A stretch of 7,792 bases of DNA from CAYYMX01 sp964473045 (GTDB lineage Bacteria; Pseudomonadota; Alphaproteobacteria; Methylaequorales; Methylaequoraceae). Shown here piece by piece: positions 1-5,092 of the stretch; position 1 is the stretch's first letter, and each line of letters begins with the position of its first letter. The stretch is from NCBI GenBank assembly GCA_964473045.1, contig CAYYMX010000066.1, positions 1-7,792 of the forward strand. Direction: 5' to 3'. The notes beneath the pieces were generated by a model that saw nothing but the letters and a program-made list of their open reading frames with translations, searched no databases and was not told the origin of the DNA. A program made the position numbers and the translations under genes.

Positions 1-71
1 AAATTTACAGTTAATATTCCAAACAATGTTGGAATGATTAAAAACAAACGTTTGAAGATGTAGTTTAACAT
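1..71 (-). CDS. yejB: YejB-type peptide ABC transporter permease, N-terminal fragment
   Basis: This is the 5' end of a gene that leaves the window on the left. Read on the minus strand from ATG at 71-69, it gives 23 full codons starting MLNYIFKRLFLIIPTLFGI and continuing LTVN. That is the typical start of YejB/DppB-like inner-membrane permeases: a short basic stretch, then a first transmembrane helix with the IPTLFGI signature. In the YejABEF importer, YejB and YejE form the membrane channel that receives peptides from the periplasmic protein YejA. The start codon shares one base with the yejA stop (TAATG, bases 73 to 69), so the two are probably translationally coupled, and this is the expected yejA-yejB gene order. 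The fragment is short, but the sequence match and the context agree. The remaining length, and whether yejE and yejF follow, cannot be seen here. Confidence 0.85.
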   Translation of the reverse strand, partial: MLNYIFKRLFLIIPTLFGILTVN

Positions 72-2023
72 TATTCTATTTTTTTTCTAACTCTCCAGAT
101 GAAAATTAGAGGAATAATCAAAAAAAGATAGTACAAATACCCTTTGTGATTTTTTTCATTGTTTTCTGGTTTTTCGATGCTTCCAATCCTTTTTGCTTTT
201 TCTTGATCGTACCACCAAAAATCAAACCCTAAATCATATTTGGGTGATATTGCTGGTCTAGACAATTTGTTCCAATAAGCCACTCTGTAATGCCCTATAT
301 GAAATTGTGGAATTAAGTAATAATTGAATAATAGGATTCTATCAAGTATCCTTGTATATATAACTAGTTCTTCTCTGGTTTTTGAACTAATTAAATTTTC
401 TATAACATCATCAATGACTGGATTTTTTACACCTATAATATTTGGGCTTCCAGATTGATTGGCAGTTTTTGAACTCCAATAATTCTTTTGTTCATTTCCT
501 GGAGATATTATTGAACCATAATTGGTAACAACCATATCAAAATCAAATTTGTCTAATCGTCGCATATATTGTGAGTCATCTTGAACAGTTCTAATGGTGA
601 CATCCACACCTAATTTTTTTAGATTTCTTTTCATTGGAAGAACTATTCTTTCAAAAAGCGGTGATCTAAGAAGTATTTCAAACTTTAAAATTTCACCCGT
701 TTTATCATGTGTTAGAACTCCATTTTTTATAACCCAACCTTCTTTTTTTAATATTCTTCTAGCAATTCTCAAATTTTTCCTCAAACCATTTTCTTCTAAT
801 TCAGTATTAGGTGGAGAAAAAACTGTATTAAAAATTTCATCAGGTATCCTCCCTTTAAATTCATTAAGAATTTTTAATTCCTTGTCGTCTGGAAGATTTT
901 GCGAAGATAGTTCTGAGTTATCAAAAAAACTTTTGGTTCGAGTATAAGCTCCATAAAACAAGTTGCGATTAGACCATTCAAAATCAAAAGCATAACCTAA
1001 TGCTTTTCTAACATTCTTATTTTTAAAAATTGATTTTCTAATGTTGAAAGCAAATCCTTGCATACCACTTGGTCTGAAATATTTTATTTCTTCAACAATT
1101 ACTTGACCTTTTTCAACTGCCTTAAATTTGTATGCTGTTGCCCAGTTTTTTGATGAATTTTCTAATTTGAAATCGTAAGCTCCTGACTTAAATGCTTCCA
1201 ATGCAACAGTTTCATCTCGGTAATAGTCATAATGAATGGTATCAAAGTTATAACGCCCAACGTTTACATTTAAATTTTTACCCCAATAGGTTTGATTTTT
1301 TTTTAAAGTAATACTTCTCCCTGCTTTAATATCTGAAATTAAGTATGGACCACTTCCTAATGGTGGAATCAAGGTGGTTTTACTAAAATCCTTACCTTCC
1401 CAGTCTTTTTTTGAGAATATTGGGAGTTGATATCCAATTATTAGTGGAAGTTCTGGATTAGGTTCACCTTTAAAAAAGAATTTTACTTCATCTTCATTGA
1501 TTTTTTTTACCATATCTACCTGACTCCAGTAAGTTTTATATATTGGGTGTCCTTTTGAAATTATAGTTTCAAATGAAAATTTAACATCTTCTGGTTTGAT
1601 CTTAGAACCATCAGAAAATTTGGCTTCTTTTCTTATTTTAAATGATACCCAAGACCTATCTTCCGGGACTTTTACTCCTTTTGCAATCAAACCATATTGA
1701 CTGAAAGGTTCATCAAAAGAGGATTTCATTAAAGTCTCGAAAAGATAAGCTGCCTGAAAAGCTGGAACTCCTTTTAAGATGTAGGGGTTTAAATTATCAA
1801 ATGTTCCAATTGAGAATCTTTTAATTGTCCCTCCTTTAAAGGCATCTTTGTTAGCGTAATCAAATTTTTTAAAATTTCTTGTGTATTTTAAATCACCATG
1901 CATTGCTATGCCATGTTGATAAACCAGTTCTTCTCCTTTAATAAATGCAGCATTAAAAAAAATAGATAGAAGCACTAAAAAAAATACGAAATTTTTTTTC
2001 AATATAAATTTTCTAAATGACAT
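71..2023 (-). CDS. yejA: YejA-type periplasmic oligopeptide-binding protein with C-terminal membrane helix
   Basis: This is a family 5 extracellular solute-binding protein, the periplasmic receptor of the YejABEF peptide importer (in enterobacteria this system also takes up microcin C). Residues 1-11 are basic and 12-28 hydrophobic, which reads as a Sec signal; there is no lipobox Cys. The mature part opens with the YejA-like HGIAMHGDLKY (37-47) and a KFDYANKDAFKGG-type block (53-65), followed by the SBP_bac_5 elements LNPY (78-81), FSDG (136-139), PEDVKFSFE (144-152), SGPY (224-227) and RDETVALEAF (269-278). At 650 residues it is longer than E. coli YejA (about 600). The excess is a C-terminal tail with a hydrophobic helix at about 629-643 followed by RVRKKIE, which would anchor the protein in the inner membrane. 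I chose ATG at 2023; GTG at 2026 is directly upstream in frame and adds one residue. Neither has a Shine-Dalgarno sequence. The start overlaps the hisN end, and yejB follows. Confidence 0.9.
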   Translation of the reverse strand: MSFRKFILKKNFVFFLVLLSIFFNAAFIKGEELVYQHGIAMHGDLKYTRNFKKFDYANKDAFKGGTIKRFSIGTFDNLNPYILKGVPAFQAAYLFETLMKSSFDEPFSQYGLIAKGVKVPEDRSWVSFKIRKEAKFSDGSKIKPEDVKFSFETIISKGHPIYKTYWSQVDMVKKINEDEVKFFFKGEPNPELPLIIGYQLPIFSKKDWEGKDFSKTTLIPPLGSGPYLISDIKAGRSITLKKNQTYWGKNLNVNVGRYNFDTIHYDYYRDETVALEAFKSGAYDFKLENSSKNWATAYKFKAVEKGQVIVEEIKYFRPSGMQGFAFNIRKSIFKNKNVRKALGYAFDFEWSNRNLFYGAYTRTKSFFDNSELSSQNLPDDKELKILNEFKGRIPDEIFNTVFSPPNTELEENGLRKNLRIARRILKKEGWVIKNGVLTHDKTGEILKFEILLRSPLFERIVLPMKRNLKKLGVDVTIRTVQDDSQYMRRLDKFDFDMVVTNYGSIISPGNEQKNYWSSKTANQSGSPNIIGVKNPVIDDVIENLISSKTREELVIYTRILDRILLFNYYLIPQFHIGHYRVAYWNKLSRPAISPKYDLGFDFWWYDQEKAKRIGSIEKPENNEKNHKGYLYYLFLIIPLIFIWRVRKKIE

Positions 2024-2798
2024 CACGAAGGTGTTTTAATACATTTTTATGGTGATTTTCATCAATTGATGCAAGAACTTTTCCATCAGAATTCAAATCT
2101 AAATTTTCCCCTTTCCAATCTGTTATGAAGCCACCTAATTCATTTATTAGTGCAACCTGAGCAAGATAATCCCACGGCTTCATATTGGCCTCAACTATCA
2201 AATCTATTTTTTCAGATAGTAATAAGCCATATGAATAACAATCTGTTCCAAAGATAGGAAACCTTGCCTTTGCATATATTTCTTTTATTTTATTTTGATG
2301 CAATTCTTCGAACATAAAAAAGGAAGTTGAAGAAACAATCAATTCACCAAACACTTTTTTTTTTTTAAGTAACATACATTTTTTTTGGTTCAACTTAACC
2401 CCTAAATTAATACCACCATGCCAACGTTGGTTTAAGATTGGTATATCTATAACTCCAATTTTAGGAATTCCATCTATCAAACAACTTATTAGAGTTCCAA
2501 ATAAAGGTTTTCCTACGATGAAATTATGGGTTCCATCTAATGGATCAATTACCCAGACATGACTTGAATTGTCTTTTTCGTTTCCATATTCCTCACCTAT
2601 GATACCATGAGTAGGAAACTTTTTTTTTAATTTTTCTCTAAATAAAATCTCTATTTTTTTGTCAATATTTGTTACGTGAGTTCCATCTTTTTTTTTTTCA
2701 ATTTTAAATTTTTTAAAATAATTTTTTTTTAGCATTTCTCTACTTTTATCAGCAAATGAATTTGCAAATTCAAGAAGTTTAACTTGACTAGAGTCCAT
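2013..2798 (-). CDS. hisN: Inositol-monophosphatase-family phosphatase, probably histidinol-phosphatase
   Basis: This 261-residue protein is complete for the Mg2+-dependent, Li+-sensitive phosphatase fold. The metal and catalytic residues are visible: GEE at 68-70, the first family signature DPLDGT at 85-90 (D85, D88), and the second signature around PWD (D210) followed by ALINELGG. The stretch after the first signature (GKPLFGTLISCLIDG, then GVIDIPILNQRW) resembles HisN-type enzymes, where GVIDQPxLxERW is usual, more than classical inositol-1-phosphatases. The likely reaction is L-histidinol phosphate to L-histidinol plus phosphate, in the cytoplasm; inositol phosphate or 3'-phosphoadenosine phosphate remain possible substrates. 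The ATG shares one base with the cytochrome stop (TAATG), and the 3' end overlaps the yejA start by 11 bases, so it sits inside an operon. The N-terminal third is very rich in Lys (KKKK at 145-148), encoded by long A tracts. Fold and catalytic class are firm; substrate is less so. Confidence 0.8.
   Translation of the reverse strand: MDSSQVKLLEFANSFADKSREMLKKNYFKKFKIEKKKDGTHVTNIDKKIEILFREKLKKKFPTHGIIGEEYGNEKDNSSHVWVIDPLDGTHNFIVGKPLFGTLISCLIDGIPKIGVIDIPILNQRWHGGINLGVKLNQKKCMLLKKKKVFGELIVSSTSFFMFEELHQNKIKEIYAKARFPIFGTDCYSYGLLLSEKIDLIVEANMKPWDYLAQVALINELGGFITDWKGENLDLNSDGKVLASIDENHHKNVLKHLRDVI
2355..2366 (-). repeat. A12 homopolymer inside hisN (T12 on the plus strand)
   Basis: Twelve consecutive A on the coding strand encode exactly four Lys codons, residues 145-148 of the phosphatase. 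A second tract of eleven A lies at 2688-2698 (KKK just before DGT near residue 38). Tracts this long are prone to polymerase slippage. The reading frame is intact in this sequence. Confidence 0.9.
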
Positions 2799-3304
2799 TA
2801 TTTAAGAGAGTTAAGATAAATAATTAAATCTATTCTATCTGATTCTTTTTTTATACCTTTATAAACCATCTTGGTACCAGAAATATATTTTTTGGGATTT
2901 TTGAGAAAATAGAAAAGTTCTTCAAGGGTCCATTTTTTTTTAAAATTAATTAATGCCTCAGAATATTTAAAGTCTGAAATATTAGCTGAATCTCTATTAA
3001 CAATCCCCCATAATGGTGGCCCTAATTTAATTTTTAAATTAAGACTTAAATCATGACAACTTGAACACTGTTTAGAAATTTTTTTCCCATTTTCTAAATT
3101 ACCATTCTTAAAAAGTGTTGCTATATTAACTTCTTTTGCAACATCTTCTTCTTTAGTCTTTATTTCATCAGCTAATTCTTTTTTTTCTTCTATTACAATG
3201 TAAGCTTTATCAAATTCTTTTTCTTCAAAAAAAATATCATCAACAACCCTGAATGATTGGAATAGAATCAAAATTGACATTAAGGATAAAAAATATTTAT
3301 TCAT
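2798..3304 (-). CDS. cycM: CycM-like membrane-anchored c-type cytochrome
   Basis: This is a monoheme class I cytochrome c of 168 residues. The heme attachment motif is CSSCH (C80, C83, H84); the distal Met ligand is most likely M146 in SGTKM (142-146), followed by a C-terminal helix with DRIDLIIYLNSLK. The order (N-terminal hydrophobic segment at about 4-17, a VVDDIFF motif at 20-26, a long Glu/Lys-rich linker at 27-60, then the heme domain) matches the alphaproteobacterial CycM/c552 type. In that type the N-terminal segment stays as an inner-membrane anchor and the heme domain carries electrons in the periplasm, typically between the bc1 complex and a terminal oxidase. The hydrophobic core is short, so a cleaved signal is not fully excluded. 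ATG at 3304 is the natural start, with no Shine-Dalgarno sequence. It is the first gene of the minus-strand operon and diverges from kdsB. The gene symbol is by resemblance. Confidence 0.85.
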   Translation of the reverse strand: MNKYFLSLMSILILFQSFRVVDDIFFEEKEFDKAYIVIEEKKELADEIKTKEEDVAKEVNIATLFKNGNLENGKKISKQCSSCHDLSLNLKIKLGPPLWGIVNRDSANISDFKYSEALINFKKKWTLEELFYFLKNPKKYISGTKMVYKGIKKESDRIDLIIYLNSLK

Positions 3305-3307
3305 AAA

Positions 3308-3336
3308 ATAACATCTAAGTAAATTTCTATTATACT
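3308..3336 (+). promoter_or_regulatory. Candidate kdsB-pheA promoter
   Basis: ATAACA at 3308-3313 (4 of 6 matches to TTGACA) and TATACT at 3331-3336 (5 of 6 matches to TATAAT) are separated by 17 bases, the optimal sigma-70-type spacing. Initiation near 3343 would leave a leader of about 13 bases before the GTG start. It overlaps the opposing -10 candidate, and both sit within the perfect inverted repeat TATTA-TAC-TAATA (3328-3340). A second AT-rich hexamer, TATAAA at 3339-3344, is an alternative. Confidence 0.4.
3322..3334 (-). promoter_or_regulatory. Candidate -10 element for the cycM-hisN-yejAB operon
   Basis: Read on the minus strand, bases 3334-3329 are a perfect TATAAT. A start about seven bases on, near 3322, would give a leader of roughly 18 bases before the cytochrome ATG. 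There is no convincing -35 hexamer at 16-18 bases (the sequence there is about ACAAGG). In such AT-rich DNA a chance match is quite possible. Confidence 0.4.
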
Positions 3337-3355
3337 AATATAAAATAAAGACCTT

Positions 3356-4102
3356 GTGACTAAAAAAAATAAAAAAAAAAAATCAATAGTAATAATTATC
3401 CCAGCAAGATTAAAATCTACAAGGTTAAAAAATAAGTTACTAAAATTAATAAATGGTGTCCCTATGATTATTTTGGTAGCCAAAAATGCCCTGAAAACAA
3501 ATATAGGAAAAGTTTTAGTTGCTACTGATAGTCTCAGAATTAAAAGTTTATGCATTCAGCACTGTATTGATGTAGTATTAACTAACAAAAAACATAGAAG
3601 TGGTACAGATAGAATTTTTGAAGCCTACAATATTTCTCGGCAAAAAGCAGATCTAATTATTAATCTGCAAGGTGACTTGCCATATTTTAAAAAGGAATTA
3701 TTACTAAAAACTATAAATCTTTTTCAAGATGAGAATACAGAAATAAGTTCAGCAGTTTGTAATCTAAAAAAAGATGAAGAAAAAGATGAAAATGTTGTTA
3801 AAGCTCATGTAAAATTAGATAAATTAGGCCGTGGTTTTGCTATTGATTTTAAGAGAAAGATAGAAAAGTCTGGAAATTTTTATCACCATATTGGTGTTTA
3901 TATTTATAGACCAGAAACTTTAAAAAATTTTATCCTTTTAAAGCAAACAAAAAATGAAAGAGATAGGAAGCTTGAGCAAATGAGAGCAATGGACAATTCT
4001 TTTAAGATCAAATTAGTAAAAGTTTCTTATAACCCCCCAAGCATTGATACAAAAGAAGATCTTAAAAAAATTAGATTGCTTTTCAGGGCAAAAAAATATT
4101 AA
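3356..4102 (+). CDS. kdsB: 3-deoxy-manno-octulosonate cytidylyltransferase (CMP-KDO synthetase)
   Basis: This cytoplasmic enzyme activates KDO with CTP to give CMP-KDO, the donor for the inner core of lipopolysaccharide, so the cell is expected to make LPS. Family landmarks in the 248 residues are IPARLKSTRL (15-24), VATDS (55-59), TNKKHRSGTDR (76-86), NLQGDLP (103-109), YHHIGVYIYR (176-185), LEQMRAM (206-212) and SIDTKEDL (229-236). D107 and D231 correspond to the usual metal-binding aspartates. QGDLP rather than QGDEP is the alphaproteobacterial form. The start is GTG at 3356; the fold begins at residue 10 and the next in-frame Met (37) lies inside it. No clear Shine-Dalgarno sequence is present. 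Odd points are that the usual STRLPGKPL reads STRLKNKLL, and the YF(S/T)RAxxPW block before the HHIG motif is replaced by a shorter, basic stretch. pheA follows after 12 bases. Confidence 0.92.
   Translation: MTKKNKKKKSIVIIIPARLKSTRLKNKLLKLINGVPMIILVAKNALKTNIGKVLVATDSLRIKSLCIQHCIDVVLTNKKHRSGTDRIFEAYNISRQKADLIINLQGDLPYFKKELLLKTINLFQDENTEISSAVCNLKKDEEKDENVVKAHVKLDKLGRGFAIDFKRKIEKSGNFYHHIGVYIYRPETLKNFILLKQTKNERDRKLEQMRAMDNSFKIKLVKVSYNPPSIDTKEDLKKIRLLFRAKKY
3371..3382 (+). repeat. A12 homopolymer at codons 6-9 of kdsB
   Basis: Twelve consecutive A form Lys codons 6-9, directly after another run of eight A at 3362-3369 (interrupted by one T). The first ten codons of kdsB are therefore almost pure A. 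Slippage here would shift the frame at the very start of an LPS biosynthesis gene. The frame is open in this sequence. Confidence 0.9.
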
Positions 4103-4114
4103 TTTATTTTTATA

Positions 4115-4948
4115 ATGAGAAAAAAAACTATTTCATTTCAAGGTTTACATGGAGCATATTCTGATCTTGTGTGTAGAAAGTATTATAAAGATCTTAAAAC
4201 TTTTCCATGCTCTACGTTTGAAGAAACACTTGATGTTGTTAAAACGAGAAAAGTTGATTACGCACTGATTCCTGTTGAAAATAATATTGCTGGAAGAGTT
4301 GCTGACATGCACTTTCTTTTAGAAAAAACAAATTTAAAAATAGTAGCTGAACACTATCATAGAATAGAGCATCATCTAATGTGCAAGGTTCGTGGAAAAT
4401 TAAATTTTATAAAGGATGTCTTTAGTCATACTCATGCGCTGTCTCAGTGTAGACAAAATCTTAAAAATTATAAGTTAAATCCAGTGGATTTTATAGATAC
4501 TGCTGGAGCAGCAAAATTTGTTTCAGAGTCAAATCATGAAAATATTGCTGCAATAGCTTCTGATTTATCGTCAAAGATTTACAAGTTGAAAATTCTAAAA
4601 AAAAACTTTGAGGATAACAAAAATAATATTACTAGGTTTCTTGTTTTCTCAACCAAGAGCGAAGAAATATCAATGAGTTCAAAAGTTATTACCACAATAA
4701 TATTCAACACAAAAAATCTTCCTGCTTCACTTTACAAAGCATTAGGTGGTTTTGCATCTAATGGTATAAATCTTACAAGATTGGAAAGTTTTTTTGTAAA
4801 TAAAGATTTTAAGCAGTTCTCTTTTTTAATTGATGTTGAATCACATCCAAAAAAACAAAACTTTAAAAATGCTTTAAATGAATTAAGCCTTCATTCAACT
4901 AAGGTTAATATTCTTGGTTACTACAAGGCTTCATCATTTAGAAGTTAA
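4115..4948 (+). CDS. pheA: Prephenate dehydratase
   Basis: This cytoplasmic enzyme converts prephenate to phenylpyruvate, the committed step to phenylalanine. It is a stand-alone dehydratase of 277 residues with no fused chorismate mutase, as usual in alphaproteobacteria. Catalytic-domain motifs are FQGLHGAYSD (8-17), IPVENNIAGRV (52-62), HTHALSQC (105-112), DTAGAA (128-133), AAIASDLS (145-152) and the catalytic NITRF (171-175; T173, R174). A C-terminal ACT domain (about 190-272) carries LPASLYKALGGFASNGINL (202-220) and LESF (223-226), equivalent to the GALV and ESRP regions that bind phenylalanine for feedback inhibition; the LES(Y/F) form is typical of alphaproteobacteria. ATG at 4115 is 12 bases after the kdsB stop, without a Shine-Dalgarno sequence, so it is likely cotranscribed with kdsB. 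Nothing essential appears to be missing. Confidence 0.94.
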   Translation: MRKKTISFQGLHGAYSDLVCRKYYKDLKTFPCSTFEETLDVVKTRKVDYALIPVENNIAGRVADMHFLLEKTNLKIVAEHYHRIEHHLMCKVRGKLNFIKDVFSHTHALSQCRQNLKNYKLNPVDFIDTAGAAKFVSESNHENIAAIASDLSSKIYKLKILKKNFEDNKNNITRFLVFSTKSEEISMSSKVITTIIFNTKNLPASLYKALGGFASNGINLTRLESFFVNKDFKQFSFLIDVESHPKKQNFKNALNELSLHSTKVNILGYYKASSFRS

Positions 4949-4990
4949 TAATTTATTTAAAATTGGCAATTAAAATGTTAATTTAATTAT
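4949..4990 (+). promoter_or_regulatory. Probable promoter region of the SRP RNA gene
   Basis: The 42 bases between the pheA stop and the 5' end of the SRP RNA are nearly all A/T except for TTGGCA at 4963-4968, which resembles a -35 box (5 of 6 matches). Possible -10 boxes are TAAAAT (4971-4976) and TTTAAT (4982-4987), but neither has ideal spacing to TTGGCA and to the expected RNA start near 4991. A promoter is likely here, but the exact boxes are undecided. Confidence 0.35.
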
Positions 4991-5081
4991 GGGAGTTGAA
5001 TTTAGGCGCTTGTATCGCTAATCCGGTCAGAACTGAAAAGAAGCAGCCGTAACGAATGCTAGTGGGTTAAATTTCAACTCC
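4991..5081 (+). ncRNA. ffs: Small bacterial signal recognition particle RNA (4.5S type)
   Basis: This RNA binds Ffh and targets nascent membrane proteins to FtsY and the translocon. The 5' end (4992-5004) pairs with the 3' end (5068-5081) in 13 base pairs with one bulged T (5072). Inside this, CGCT at 5007-5010 pairs with AGTG at 5061-5064. The apical domain runs from CCGGTCAG (5023-5030) through a GAAA tetraloop (5035-5038) to AAGCAGCCGTAACGA (5041-5055), the strongly conserved SRP hallmark. It has no Alu domain, as expected for gram-negative bacteria. ffs just upstream of dnaX is a common bacterial arrangement. Odd points: the usual CAGG on the 5' side of the symmetric loop reads CAGA, and the next pair is A-A, leaving only two pairs (C-G, T-A) under the tetraloop. 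The ends are set by the closing helix, so they may be off by a base or two. Confidence 0.93.
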
Positions 5082-5087
5082 TTTTTT
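5073..5087 (+). terminator. Intrinsic terminator formed by the SRP RNA closing helix
   Basis: The 3' strand of the closing helix (5073-5081, pairing with 4992-5000 without a mismatch) is followed at once by six T (5082-5087). The mature RNA end and the terminator therefore appear to coincide. The dnaX start codon follows five bases after the T run. Confidence 0.6.
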
Positions 5088-5092
5088 AACGT

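Noticed and set aside
594..947. Open plus-strand frame of 117 codons
   Set aside because: It is antisense to the well-supported yejA gene, shows no recognisable motif, and has the composition expected of a shadow frame.
3301..3555. Minus-strand frame of 84 codons covering the divergent promoter and the start of kdsB
   Set aside because: It overlaps the conserved kdsB N-terminus; its Phe-rich translation is only the antisense of the poly-Lys start.
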